64,000 bases of DNA from positions 432,778-496,777 of the forward strand of contig NW_008246090.1 of NCBI RefSeq assembly GCF_000281045.1, given 5' to 3'. Source of the DNA: Saprolegnia diclina VS20 (lineage: Eukaryota > Oomycota > Saprolegniomycetes > Saprolegniales > Saprolegniaceae). Each line of letters opens with the position of its first letter. The first letter of the stretch is position 1. The notes under the pieces were generated by a model. It was not told the origin of the DNA and made no database searches. It saw nothing but the letters and a program-made list of their open reading frames with translations. Positions 11,298 to 22,886 of this stretch are shown piece by piece. The position numbers and the translations under genes are program-made.

Positions 11298-12152
11298 TCA
11301 TTCGTAGCTCGGGGCGAACCATTGGCACTTGGTCACGAAGCGACCGCCTTCCCGCACACGCGAGGAGGCGACGCGCGAGCGGGCCTTGTACCGGGCGCCG
11401 CGCTTCCAGTTGCGGCGGTGGCGCTTCTCGACGAAGCGGTGCAGCACCATCTTGCGCGCCTCCGACTTGTTGCTCTTGCACACCCAGCAGCGAGCCGGGT
11501 CGTGCACGTACGCTTCTTCGTCCGCGTCGACCGCCGAGGAGCAGACCGAGATGGGCGAAGCGGGCGCAGCCGTCGGGAACGCAGGCGCCGCCAGGGTGGC
11601 GGGCGCCCGCATGCCAAACGTCACGTCCATGCGAGGGATGAGCGCAAGCGGGATGCGCGGGTCGATCTTGTTGAAGACGGGCGTCTTGATGCAACACCGA
11701 GGGTCGATCGGCGTCTGGTACGTGCGAAAGTCGAGGTGCGACAGCGCGGCGGCCGAGTCGAGCGGGCTCGTCGTCGACGCGTCGTCGTCGTCCTCGTCTT
11801 CATCATCGGACTCGTCGTCGTCGCAGAGGTCGGCGGTCATGTCGACGTCGTGGCCGAGGAGGGCGTCAAGGTCCGTCTCGGTGAACGTCGGCACGTCGCT
11901 GAAGCCATCGTCCTTGGCTTGCGCCTTGGAGAGCGACTCGATGAGGTCGGTGAAGGCATCGATGTCGTTGGCAGTCTCTTCGTCGTCGACGGCGGAGAGA
12001 AGCTGCGCAAACTCGTCAATGTCGTTGGCCGCGTCGGCGTCGTCCAGCTCGAGCGAGTTGGCGAGCGCGTCTTCGTGGAAGGCCACGCTAGTGGGCCCAA
12101 AGAGGGCGTGGGGCGCGTGGAACGTCGGGAGCATGTTCATCATGGTGGTCAT
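11298..12152 (-). CDS. CCT-motif protein with acidic N-terminus
   Basis: An intronless frame of about 285 residues. The C-terminus is a CCT motif (CONSTANS, CO-like, TOC1): KMVLHRFVEKRHRRNWKRG followed by ARYKARSRVASSRVR and GRFVTKCQW, keeping the spaced basic residues and the Y..R..A..R.R..GRF core. Just before it is a short CWVCKSNKSEARK element. The middle is very acidic (a run of Asp/Glu near residues 125-140), as in transcriptional activators. In plants CCT proteins act in nuclear transcription complexes with NF-Y; the role here is inferred only. The ATG at 12152 is chosen. A parallel frame begins at an ATG near 12225 and could be a 5' exon. No B-box or response-regulator domain is seen. 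Confidence 0.75.
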   Translation of the reverse strand: MTTMMNMLPTFHAPHALFGPTSVAFHEDALANSLELDDADAANDIDEFAQLLSAVDDEETANDIDAFTDLIESLSKAQAKDDGFSDVPTFTETDLDALLGHDVDMTADLCDDDESDDEDEDDDDASTTSPLDSAAALSHLDFRTYQTPIDPRCCIKTPVFNKIDPRIPLALIPRMDVTFGMRAPATLAAPAFPTAAPASPISVCSSAVDADEEAYVHDPARCWVCKSNKSEARKMVLHRFVEKRHRRNWKRGARYKARSRVASSRVREGGRFVTKCQWFAPSYE

Positions 12153-13299
12153 TGTTGTTCGTGTCGTAGGTCGTAAAGTCAAAGTCTTGGGTCGAGAGTT
12201 CGGTTCTCAGGGGGGCACAGGCCATCGCGGCGTTGGCAACTACTGCTGCATCATCGTCGGGGGGGGTTACCAAAAAGCAAGCGCGGTATCATTTATTCGG
12301 ACATCATCTGGACCGAAAAAACAACACGCGACGAGATTATGGTAAGGGGAAAGCTAAAGTGAGCTCGACAGTGCCGCACCACAAGCCACTGGCCACGGGT
12401 CGAGCCCGAGCCCTACGCATTTAATCTTTAATTTCCGCCGCCGACTGCGTTTTCGTATAGGTTGCCAAGTTGCGCCAAAAAATTACGTGGCAGTCCCCCA
12501 GCCCTCCACCCACTTTGCACCAATCACTTTGCACTTGTGCCGCGTCAGCCAATCGCGATCGCGTGCACATCCAGCATTTTTCGTTGAAGCGGCGTTTACA
12601 AACATTGCGATACAAATCCCAAGGCATTTTTTAAAACAAGAGAAAAATCGAAAGCGGCACGGGCAAGTCCCTCGGTGTGGAGGGTGTCCGCTCGCATGTC
12701 GCAGGTACTAATGCAAGCAGCAGGTCCATCCCGCTCCCAGCTCCCAATCGAGGAACCGCGTCGCTCACGAGCTTCCTTGCTACGAGTAGGAAGCTGCACA
12801 AAGTGCCCTCGAGTCGGAATCCAAGGCTGCGTGCAATAAGAAGCAATAAGAAGCAACCCTGGCTCGCACCGACCGGTATGAATACACAGCTTCGTGGAGC
12901 TGACCCGAGACAGGCGACTGGTCCGAAATATGGGTTCGAGGGCCCATGTGATAGCGTAGTGTTACGCCTGCTTTCTGCAGGTGGCGACGGCAGATGGGTC
13001 GGCGAGCGTTCAGCCGACAACAGAGGCGGCCGGCGAAGCAGGTCGAAGCTTCGGCCCGATCGCGCAATGCCGTGCGGCAAGCGCTCGTGACCAGTCGTCA
13101 CCTCGTTTGCGGGACGCTCGGCGTGCCACGCGTCACTCGCCGCCTCGTCGTCCCACATACAATGCCGGTCACCGACATTCCGATGTCGGGCGCCAAAATT
13201 ATTGGGCCGATGGTCAGTCGCTTGCAAGGGCATGAAATATGTATCCTGGTCGCTTGCGCGGTGGAGAAGAGCGCTAGCACATACTGGTTATAGAATTCG
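12153..13299. other. Intergenic region, no gene recognised
   Basis: About 1.1 kb between the starts of the CCT gene and the end of the CLC gene. CCAAT boxes lie around 12516-12555, in position to serve the CCT-gene promoter. Open frames here are short, lack family motifs and show no convincing splice-linked partners. Confidence 0.5.
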
Positions 13300-15820
13300 T
13301 TAAAGCGCAAAGGACCGGCCCCGCGCGACGAGGTCGGTGGCGTAAATGGCGCCAACGAGCCGGCCTTTGCCCGTCACGTACAGCTCGGGTGTCTTGTGGA
13401 CCGAGATGAGCAAAATCACTTTGGACGCAAACGTATCGCGGTGCACGTGCACGTTCTCAGCGTCGAGACTCAGTAGCTCGCAGCCGACAAGGTCGACGCG
13501 TTCTTGCGTGCGGAGGTCGCGCGTCTGGTCGCTCGTGAGGCCCGCGATCGCGAGCTGGCTCGTCAAACCCATGTGGCGCGACCGCGGCGTGAGGGCCGCC
13601 GACTCGGAGTCGGGGCTCGATGCAAACTCGGACGCATTGTCATGGCCATTCGGCGGCGAAAAGCCAAAGTGAGGCCGGGGCACGAGGCCAGCGACGCCGT
13701 CGACGACGTGGTTCCATGTCTGCAGCAGCGCCTCGAGCTCGTCGCGCTCAATGACACCGAGGAAGATGCGGTTGCTCTCGTCGTCCACGACGGGAAAGCG
13801 GGCGACGGTTGCCGGCGCAGTGCTCAGAAAATCCGCGAGCGACGACCGCGACTGGCGCCGCGCGAGGACGTGCGACGGCGGCACCGCGTGCATGAGGTCG
13901 GTGGCCACGAGCGCATACGATCTCTGCCGCGTGAGGTCGGGCCACTGCGGCAGGCTCTTGTCGCGCGCGATCGTCTCGTACATGTCGAGCGAGATAAACC
14001 CCGCGATCGCACGCCCCAGCAGTACCGCGAGGAGGACGGGGATCATGTACGTCAGCTGTTGCGTGAGCTCAAAGACAATGACCGCGATGCTAAATGTGCC
14101 CGTGACACCGGCCGTGAACGACGCCGCGCCCACGATCGCATAGCCCGCCGGCACTATGTTGGCGCTCGGGGCTACGTATGCGAGAAACTCGCCAAAGAGA
14201 CGGCCGAGCACTGCGCCAAGTGCAAACACCGGGGTAAAGATGCCGTTGGGGACGCCGACGCTCGCCGCGAGCGCCGTCGCAAGGAACCGAATGAGAAAGA
14301 AGAGACCGAGGTTGAGCGGCAGTGACGGAGCGCCCCAGTAGGTGCCAAATTTGTCATCTAACAGTTGACAATATGTATATCAGCAACGACGACGTTGTCG
14401 ACGCGTTGATAGAACGTACACAGTAGCGTGTGATTCGAGTGGTCGAGGTCCTTGGCGAGGAACATGTCGTCGATGATCGACCGGTTGCCAAGCAGCATGC
14501 AGTTGCCGTAGGCGTAGTCGAGCATCGCAAAGGCGGTGCCGACCGCCGCTGCGTACCGAAAGGGCTTGGCGCCCCAGAGACCCATATTGCTACAGCATCC
14601 ATCATGAGCTTGTCAGGACGCGTAGACCAAGTAGTGTGTACCGGCGACGGACGTTGACACACCACGAAAATGTGCGGACAAAGACGCCAGCGAGGACGCC
14701 GCAGACGATCGCGAGGAAGAGGAAGAAGATGGTCTCAAACGACGCCGAGTGAAAGTCGAGGTCAGTTGTAAAGAGCGACGCGTTGCGGTCGTTGCCGCTG
14801 AGGACGTTGAGCCACCGAAACATGATGACGCCGACGACCGAGCAAAAGAACGCGCGCCAATAGTTGCTCGTCATGTAGTACGTTGTCGTGACCTCGATCG
14901 AGAAGAGGACGCCGCCAATGGGTGTGCCAAACGCGGCCGTGACGCCGACCGCACACGCCGCCGAGAGCGCGTGGTGCGTGAGATCCGGCGACCGCTTGAT
15001 GTCCTTGAAGAGCGGCAACTGGAGCAGCTGGTTGGCAATGATGCAGCTCAAGTGCACGAAAGGCCCTTCCTTCCCGATCGAGAGGCCGCTGCCGAGGGCG
15101 CACACAAGACCGAGGAACTTGGAGACGAGCGCGAGACCCGACAAGTAGTGCGGCAGCACAAACCCACCCAGGATGGATCGCATTTCTACACCCGACTGGA
15201 TGGTATCAACGGTAAAGAATGAGATACGATGTACCTGGAATGCCAGAGCCGGCGGCGCTCGGGCAAATGAAGAACGTGAGCGTCACACCCAGCATGAGGA
15301 TGCACACGCGGTACCCGACGTAGAGGAGGAAGCGCGAGACAAAGTTGGACCCGAGGTTGGTCACGACCGCGTGGAGCTCCGTGATACCTAGCACGGCTGC
15401 GTCGACGCCAAAGGCCGTGACGGAGGCCATGACACCGAGTACGACGAGGTAGATCCACGAGCTGCGAAAGAGCGCATACAAAATCGCGTCGCACGACCGG
15501 CCAGAGCTGCTTTCGCGCGCGTCGACCATGGTCTCCCACTGCCACTTGCGCTCGGGCGACCGCGGCAAGTCGCCGATGACCGCCGTTGGCTCGTTGCTGC
15601 CGTCGATCGGTGGCAGCGCCGACGGGCGGTACGTGTCATACGTGGCATCGAACGCGTACTCGTTGGACGTCCCGCGATGCATGTGGGCCAGCGAGATAGA
15701 CGAGATCGAGACGCGCGGCTCATGCTCCATGGAGGCGCGGGGCGTTGACGAGGCCTGCGCGTTGATGGGATCGCGGCCATCGCCGGCCACGTCGACAGCG
15801 ACTTGCGCGTCGGCTTGCAT
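13300..15820 (-). CDS. CLC-type voltage-gated chloride channel/transporter with CBS domains
   Basis: All core CLC selectivity motifs are present: GSGIPE (restored across an intron that ends TAG near 15190), GKEGPFVH with the gating glutamate, the helix AAFGTPIGGVLFSIE, and GIFTPVFALGAVLGRLFGE. About ten or more membrane helices follow an acidic/Ser-rich cytosolic N-terminus. The last 200 residues form a cytosolic tail with CBS features (ARFPVVDD, LVGAIYATDLV). The gating Glu suggests either channel or Cl-/H+ exchanger behaviour; a proton-glutamate assignment cannot be made by eye. Three introns are inferred (about 15190-15232, 14585-14640 and 14350-14412). ATG 15820 starts MQADAQVAV; the motif ATCCGGATAT lies 30 nt upstream. 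Assignment is strong. Confidence 0.9.
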
Positions 15821-16318
15821 CGTCGAACAATGTTGTTGTTTGTGGTCGCATCCGGATATTCAGCCAAGATCTGCAAACTGTTTAAAACACATAAAATACA
15901 CTACAACAACCAAGTCACATACCGAACAAGCGATATATTCAGCGTATCCGGAGGCGCCAACCCGCCAACAAGCCGTCGTGCCGGCCGATTGTGGTCAACC
16001 GCCGCTACTCGACAACGAATACTCGACAACTGGACGATATTACCAGACCATAGATGTGTACACATTGTCCTGCCCACGTGTAGCGCGCCCGTGGCCCCGT
16101 TCGTGGCCTACGAATTGTGGTGGTGATGTTCATTGACAGCACGTGTCCCAGGTCGTCAGAGCGAGTCTGATCAGCACAGACGCGATCTTCACATCATGCT
16201 CGTTCAGGTGGACACTCTGTCTACCACGTACGATTGCGTGGTGGACTGGCTGAGATGGCGCGAAAAATGAACGGACAATAATGGGCGGTGCGATATTAAC
16301 CTATCCTCGTCCTGCAAT
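15821..16318. other. Intergenic region with TCCGGATA motif
   Basis: About 500 bp between the CLC start and the stop of the transporter gene. It holds the CLC promoter: a CATCCGGATATT element at 15849-15860 and a further ATCCGGAG near 15945. It is AT-richer than the coding flanks. No gene is seen. Confidence 0.5.
15849..15860. promoter_or_regulatory. TCCGGATA palindrome upstream of CLC
   Basis: CATCCGGATATT sits about 30 nt upstream of the CLC start codon. The same core occurs close to three other start codons in this window (22908-22928, 30474-30502, 41355-41385), which suggests a promoter element. The function is inferred. Confidence 0.45.
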
Positions 16319-18055
16319 CTAGTGCAAAATGAGCGTCGGCTTGTTCTCGAGCGGGACGTAGCCGGGCAGCACCATGTTGGTTTGATCCGTAATCATGGAC
16401 GTGATCGACGGCCGGACTTCGTTGAGACTCGCGAGTTGGTTCTTGAGCATTTCTTGCCACCCGGTCTTGCCGGCCGAGTGCTTGTAGCCATATGCAAAGT
16501 ACGAGAGGACCGCGAGGAGGATCCAGCAAAAGCCAAAGCCAATGTCCTTGGCTGGGAGCTGCGCAATGAGGTACCAGTTGATCGTAATCGCCAAAATCGG
16601 CACAAACGGCACCAGCGGCGCGCGGTAGCAGTCGGCAGGGCCGACGTTCTGCGGGCACTTGAGGTAAATGGTTGTCGCGAGGCCAATGACGGCCGCGAGA
16701 AGCAGCACGGCCGCGACAAGGAAGCCGACGCCGCCGGACGCTACCTCGACATATCCCTTCTCAAAGAAGAACATCGAGATGCACGAGCAGCCGACCATCG
16801 CGCCTGTGAGCTTGTAGGCAAAGACGGGCGATGCCTCGCGCGTCCGCGCCAAAATGAGCGCCGAGTTGGTCATGTTGAACGAGACGAGGATGCCAAACGA
16901 AACAATGTTCCAGAGGTAGTCGAATGGCACCAGAATCGCAAAGAGCGTAAAGAAGACGCCAGTGATGACCGTGCACCAGAAAAGGTTGCCGTTCTTGTCG
17001 ACGCGGCCAAAGATCTCGGGCAAGAGCCCGTCGACCGACATGGCGTACATGAGACGGGGCTGCGCAAGGAACGAGATCAAGACGACAACCGGCATCGTCC
17101 CGACTTCACCAATGTGCACGATCGTCGACGCCCAGTGGTACCCGACGTTCTGGAAGCCCGCGGAAAAGTAAAAGCCGCCTTCCGGATCCGCATCGTACTT
17201 CATCATGCCCGAGAGCGCGAGCGACGCAAAGGCCGAGAGAAACATCGTACCGAGGATCGTGCCGACGACCGCACGCGGCATGATCTTGCGTGGGTCCTTG
17301 GCCTCGGCCGCGAGGCAGCACACTTCGTCAAAACCGACGTAGCCAAAGAACGCTTGAGACGCGCCGAGCATCATGCCCTGGAAGCCATACCGGTTCTTGG
17401 CTTCGTCGCGCGGCGGAATGAACGGCGTCATGTTGTCCAAATTGGCGGCCGTAAAGCCCGCAAAGATGATGAAGATGACGACCACGATCTTCGTGCCCGT
17501 GACCGTGTTGATAAAGACCTTGCCAAACTTGATGCCGACGAGGAGGATGAGCACCGAGACGGTCATGACGAGCGCGGCCAGGAACGACGCGTGCGGCAAA
17601 TTGAGCCAGTCGTACTGCGCCTTGTCGCTCGGCGAGCCCTCGATGAGCCACTGCTGCACTTTGGTGGCCCACGAGCGCGCGACACCGGCACCCGACATGC
17701 CGTACTCGAGGGTCAAGAGCCACGCGCCAATGACGGCCGGAAGCTCGCCGAGGATGTGGTACGAGTACGCATACGTCGAGCCGGACGACGGGATGAGCGA
17801 GCTCATCTCCATGTAGGCGAACCCGCTGAGAATGCACGAGCAACCGGCAATGACCCAGCCGATAAAGGCCGCGGGGCCCGCTGCGCCACTGATAATGTCG
17901 CCCGTCGTCGCAAAAACACCGGACCCGACCGTCGACCCGATGCCGATCATGATGAGGTCGCGCAAGCCGAGCTCGCGCGGGAGCTCTTCCTTGCGCTCTT
18001 CGGCTTCAATGACCTCGATCGGCTTGGTCCGGAAGAGGTTGTCGAGGAAACCCAT
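16319..18055 (-). CDS. CAT-type cationic amino-acid transporter (APC superfamily)
   Basis: A single-exon protein of about 578 residues with 12-14 hydrophobic segments. The first helix reads LIMIGIGSTVGSGVFATTG, the unwound substrate-binding GIG/GSG element of APC transporters, and helix 6 includes GFDEVCCLAAEAKDPRKIMP, typical of the CAT/SLC7 branch (E..DP...P). It probably moves amino acids (often Lys/Arg) across the plasma or vacuolar membrane; substrate cannot be fixed. The start MGFLDNLFRTKP at ATG 18055 is chosen because it leaves the usual short N-terminus; the frame is open further upstream to 18514 but that part has no family character. No introns are evident, unlike most neighbours. 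Confidence 0.88.
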   Translation of the reverse strand: MGFLDNLFRTKPIEVIEAEERKEELPRELGLRDLIMIGIGSTVGSGVFATTGDIISGAAGPAAFIGWVIAGCSCILSGFAYMEMSSLIPSSGSTYAYSYHILGELPAVIGAWLLTLEYGMSGAGVARSWATKVQQWLIEGSPSDKAQYDWLNLPHASFLAALVMTVSVLILLVGIKFGKVFINTVTGTKIVVVIFIIFAGFTAANLDNMTPFIPPRDEAKNRYGFQGMMLGASQAFFGYVGFDEVCCLAAEAKDPRKIMPRAVVGTILGTMFLSAFASLALSGMMKYDADPEGGFYFSAGFQNVGYHWASTIVHIGEVGTMPVVVLISFLAQPRLMYAMSVDGLLPEIFGRVDKNGNLFWCTVITGVFFTLFAILVPFDYLWNIVSFGILVSFNMTNSALILARTREASPVFAYKLTGAMVGCSCISMFFFEKGYVEVASGGVGFLVAAVLLLAAVIGLATTIYLKCPQNVGPADCYRAPLVPFVPILAITINWYLIAQLPAKDIGFGFCWILLAVLSYFAYGYKHSAGKTGWQEMLKNQLASLNEVRPSITSMITDQTNMVLPGYVPLENKPTLILH

Positions 18056-19547
18056 GCTGGAGGAAAATCGCAAAGTGCTCGGTTGCCCTAGTTTGTCGCC
18101 GGCCAGTTGGGCAATCACCTGCGACATGCACGTCCTACTGTACGTAAATAGTGTGCCCGTATGTGCACCGCCATGGCAAGAATGAAGCCAAATCTGGCAA
18201 CCGCCTCGTAGGACAACGTGCTGCGTATGCAGATCGTTTGGAGCTTGCACGGGTGTGTACTTGGGGGAATCGAGCTCGTGTCTTGCAAGCGTGCGTCCAC
18301 TTGTCAGGGTTGTCCCATGGTGCGATAACGCGGTGGCGACATTCTTTAAATAGTGTGCGATGCACGCGAGTGCGGCCTGTGATTGGTCAGCTGGCGCGAC
18401 TTTGGCGCGGACTGGCGGTCGCAGTCGCTCGTAGCCACGAATCGAGCTCGAATGGGTTACGAGCGACATGTGCCACTTCTTCGTACCAGTTGCAATATGA
18501 CGCACGGGACACATGTGCGCAAGGTTCTTGTGACCCAGAATGCGCGTTAGAGGAACGATTATCCGCGAATTCGGCGCTGGCTATAGATCTGTGGTGAGCA
18601 CAAGGTGTGGACACGCAGTGACGGGTTGAAGTGGTGCAGCAGCTTCTTGGGTCACTTTCGGTATAGTACGTACTATGCTCAAGGCTACTAGTAGCGCGTA
18701 GGTCCCCTTGTATACAACGGAGGTCGATGACTACCGAATACTCGACCCTCTCACGCTACAGCATGGGCAGACATTTTATTGTTCAGATATGGATGTCCAC
18801 TTGTGGGTGCCAACTGAACATCTTGCCGATTGGTATCCAGGAAGCGCTCACGAGATTGGCGTCGAGAATTGGTGTCGAGGGCTTGGTGAACCTAGATTCT
18901 GCCAACACACGTTCAAATCTATTGCGGTGCTTTTGTGTGGTGTGAGGGAGATTCTACACGTAGAATAGTACGCAGCAGTACAGTTAGTACAGTTGAGTAG
19001 TTTCCTACTCGCAAGAGAGGCTGATGTTGCGCATGGTTGCTCAATCAGATTTCACAATCCCACTCCTGTAGACGTTCTTGGTGCAACTTGGTCAACTTGA
19101 CCATCAATGGGCTCCTCGACTCTTTTTTCTCAGAAAACAACGACTGACACAAAAGAACGGTACAGCCTTTTTGAATTGTAATTGGTTCCGAGTCGATATC
19201 GACGCGCTGCCCATGCCGCAGCGCATTGCGTCATGTACATCCCACCCAGAACTGCTAGGATTTTGTAGTACAACTATGGACATATTTACTTCAGTGTGCT
19301 TCAAGCATCCCACGCGTCCACCGCTGCCGAGCCCTTGGTCGGACACGGTCCATCCCGGGCATATCCATATTGACATATTGAAATCGCGCGTTGACGAAAA
19401 GAGCAATACTACTTGGCTTTCTATTGCTCGTTTGGCGGCTCGAAGCATTGGTTGCGTTGCACTTGAAGTTTGTATGTCCCAACGGCAACTTCGAATATCA
19501 CTGCCAAGTCCCTCGTTGCGGCGAAGAAAGATATCGACTCGAAGCAC
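18056..19547. other. Intergenic region, no gene recognised
   Basis: About 1.5 kb of AT-richer sequence between two divergent genes. Small open frames (for example 18708-18968) lack motifs, codon bias and splice partners. No repeats or transposon signatures were recognised. Confidence 0.45.
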
Positions 19548-21462
19548 ATGCAGGCCACGCTCGCCCGGCCCAAGCGCGGTACGTCCGTCTCCGCCATCCG
19601 CGACGCTGACGCATGAGCCGCATAGGCCTCGTCGATGTCGACATGACGTCGCTGCCGTCGCTCTGGGATGCGCGCCATTCGGCCAGCCAGCAGCGCCTGC
19701 ACGCGTACGAGGTGCCGGTCAAGAGCTACGTCGAGGTCAAGATCGGCGGCCACCCGCTGGACCACAAGCACGCTGCGCCGTACCGGCCGGCGCTCGTCGT
19801 CTCGGCGCCCATGAAGATGGTGCCGAGAGGCGTCTCGCTCAACCAGTCACCGGCCTTTGGCGTGCACTACAAGGAGAAGATGCAGTACGTCGAGGTCAAG
19901 ATTGGCGGCCACCGGTACGACCACAAGCGCTGCGTGTCGCTGGAAGCGTCGCTCGTCGGCTTTAACGACCAGCTCGCGACCATCGAGCGGGGCGCGCTCG
20001 GGTGCGCGCTCTGCCAGTCGTTCACGGACGACCCGCTTGTCCAGCTCTACTGCCGCCACGCCGTCTGCGCGCCGTGTTTTGAGACCATGGCCATCAACGA
20101 CCATGCAACGCGCGTCATGTGCGGCGTGTGCTTTCAGAAGGTTCCGTTTCTGCGCCCCGCGCACCAAGCCGCGGCCACGACAACGCACAAGTCGGTCAAG
20201 AGATCGCTCTCGCTTGAGACGGTGACGCTGGCCGCGGCGAGTGCCACCTTGGGCCACTATGGCCCGAAAGCAGTCCGCCGTATTAGCCATGCATTGCGCA
20301 GTATCTCGATCGGCACGCGTCTCACGAGCCCGCCCGAGACGAAACATGAGGTGGACGACGTCCAAGAGCTCGTCAACACGATCGTCGACATGGACGGCGC
20401 CACCCGCTGGGCGAACCGCGTCGCGTCGCTCCTCGAGCCGTCCAAGCTCCTCCGCTACGAGTACGTGCGGACGTTGGGCTCGGGCAACTTTTCCGAAGTC
20501 ATGCTCATGAAGCGGTGCGCGTCCGCTGGGCCTCTTTGTCTGATGACGTATACAATAGACGATCGTCCCAAAAGCTCTGCGTCCTCAAGGAAAGCGACAA
20601 GCTCCAAGAGGCCATGAACGAAGTCAACTTGCTCTCCAAGCTGAAGAGTCCGCACATTGTGCGTCTCGACGGGTACTTTATCGAGCAGGTAAGCCTCGCA
20701 CCTCTTTTGTCTAGACACGATGACAATATTGAGTTGTAGATTGGACATTTGCATTATGTCTACCTCGAGCTCGAGTACTGCAACAACGGCACACTGCACG
20801 ATTACATTGCGAAACTCGTACGTCGTCTCGTTGTGTCTAGTTGATAGGACGTCCTATGACGCGTACTAGGACGGAACGCGCATGTCCGATGACGTCTTTG
20901 CACGCCTCTTTTTGCAGCTCTGCTCGGGTCTGACTGAGATTCACAAGCACGCGATCGTCCATCGCGACATCAAGCCCGAGAACCTCCTCCTCACCGTACG
21001 ACGCATGCGGGCCTATGTATCTGAGCGCGTGACCTGTGCTAGAGCGACGGCGTCGTCAAGATCTCGGACTTTGGCGTCTCGACGTGTCTTGAGACCGCCC
21101 TTGTGACGCGTCATGCGGCCGGCACCATGGCCTTCATGGCGCCCGAGGTGCGACGGTATTTTTTCGGTGAGCCTGTCGTGTACGATTGGTCGGCCGACAT
21201 TTGGTCGCTCGGCGCCGTCGCTGTCGCGTTTCTGTTGGGCACCAACGAGCCTCGTGTGGCCGTACGTCCTGGTACTTATTCGAATCCATCCCAGCAACTA
21301 AATCCATGTCTAGTCGACGAGGTAGTCGCCGACTTGGCGGCGCGCCACGTGCCAACGCCATACTTGCGTCTCGTTGCTGGCGCGCTGCAACCGGACCCGG
21401 CGCAGCGTGCGACGCTGCCGCAGCTCGCGTCGTGGATCACCGCGTCCTACTCGAAATTGTAA
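19548..21462 (+). CDS. RING-like zinc finger / protein kinase fusion
   Basis: The N-terminal 100 residues contain a duplicated motif, [14 protein letters not shown] and [14 protein letters not shown]. Next is a RING-like finger: [20 protein letters not shown], then MCGVC. The C-terminal half is a protein kinase: glycine loop LGSGNFSEV, the Lys in CVLKESDKL, the helix-C Glu in [11 protein letters not shown], catalytic [19 protein letters not shown] and APEV. All key catalytic residues are present. This layout predicts a ubiquitin-ligase-like finger tethered to a kinase; partners are unknown. Introns: 19579-19625, about 20509-20556, 20689-20739, 20818-20870, 20997-21042, and probably one near 21253-21312. 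The start ATG 19548 needs the first intron; the ATG at 19613 would lie inside it and is the alternative. Confidence 0.78.
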
Positions 21463-21511
21463 GACCTGTTTACTAAAGACGTACAATATATATCTATTTC
21501 ACAAGACAATA

Positions 21512-22886
21512 TTATGTCCACACCGTGACAATATTGTCCCAGCCGCCGGTCGCTAACACGTGGGGGTACCGCGGATGGCACTGCACCGTCATGCACACGT
21601 TGGTGTGGGGACGCGCCGAGAAGAGGAGGCGCGGACGCTGCGCCTCGTAGACGTAAACGTGCCCGTGGACATCGCCAGACGCGAGAAGCGACCCCGTCGC
21701 GTTGAACGAGCAGTGAACACCGTAGCCTTGACTCGTATGGCCTTCGTAGCGTCTCTACAGATAACAAAATATGGCTAACCTTGCAGCAAATGCACATGAA
21801 CCGAACCTTGGAGAGTTTGAGAGTCCGTGTCGAGACGGTCGCAATGTAGTTGCCGTGCGACTGAAGCGCGAGATACGGCGCCGTCGGATGCACCTACACA
21901 ATAGCTTTCACGACAGTCGTAGAGAGCGAAATGTCACGTACGCTGATCGACGAGCATGTATAGCCTTGGCTGTAGATGCACTGTTTGACAAGCGCGCCCT
22001 ACGCTGGATCAACAATCGACCAAGACTTCGAAGCGTACGCTGTCAAAGTCCCAGACGGCGACCGCCTTGTCCGCCGCACTTGTCTTGGTCACGGTGCTGG
22101 TCGAGAGAAACTGCGTGCGGCTGCGAGGCGAGGCCATATCGGGGAGAAAGGCCAGCGCATGGACCTCCCCGCACGTCTGCTGAAGCGCTCGGGCCGGCTG
22201 CCGGTCTCGCAGGTCCCAGCAGACGACGTGCCCAGCGTCGTCGCCGGCAAGAACGAGGTGCATGTCGCTGGGGTGCATGGCCAACGCTGTGAAGCGGTGC
22301 GTACCAGTATACGTGGCGCGGGCCTGCATCGTCTCGACATCGACGTGCACGAGGGTCCGGTCGTAGCTGGCGCTCACGAGGCTTTGCCTACGATGCAGGA
22401 TCACGTTGGATGCGTCGAGAAAACATACGCGTACCCATCGAGCACCCATTGAACGTCCTTGATCGCGTCGGTATGCAGCCCGTCGAGCTGGCGCTTGCAG
22501 ACGGCGCGAAACGCGTCGAAGATGTGCATGGTCGAGCTCATGCCGGCCGTGGCGAGGAGCGACGGGAAACGTGGGTTCCAGCGCACGCAGTTGATGCGGT
22601 ATGAAGCACGCCAGCGCTGGAGCTCGCGAGACGGGACAGTGGCGTCACTGACTGCGGCGGCTGGTGGTACCGTGCCAGCGTCCAACAACGTTGGCAGCGG
22701 CTCCGGATCCTTGGGCGCGGAGGATGGAGCGCGTGCGATGGCCCGCCGTTTGGGCTGGTAAGCGGCTGCATTGGGCGTCGGCAGTTTGATCGCATGCGCC
22801 AGCGACGACGCGGCCTTGCGCTTCAAGCGCGGTGGGCTCGGCGCGTAGTCCGAGGTCGCTGACTCGTATCCTTGGAGAAGGTCCAT
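21512..22886 (-). CDS. WDR25-like WD40 repeat protein
   Basis: An N-terminal low-complexity segment starting MDLLQGYESATSDY is followed by WD40 repeats: INCVRWNPRFPSLLATAGM, IKDVQWVLDG, LVSASYDRTLVHVDVET, DAGHVVCWDLRD, KAVAVWDFDSV, then RRYEGHTSQGYGVHCSF and a final repeat ending VLATGGWDNIVTVW. The unusual RRYEGH...GY motif and the order of repeats match WDR25/PRP17-like proteins, nuclear WD proteins of uncertain function related to the splicing factor Prp17. Introns fall near 21751-21803, 21893-21990 and 22395-22440; exact borders are approximate. Two copies of TATCCGGAT lie 22-42 nt upstream of ATG 22886. It is convergent with the kinase gene, with about 50 bp between stops. Confidence 0.72.

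Noticed and set aside
16322-18091. A 589-residue plus-strand open frame
   Set aside because: It is the exact antisense of the CAT transporter gene. Composition is Arg/Asp/Glu-rich, as expected for the complement of GC-biased codons, and it has no motifs.
18708-18968. An 86-residue plus-strand frame in a gene-poor stretch
   Set aside because: No codon bias, motif or splice partner; the size is near chance expectation.
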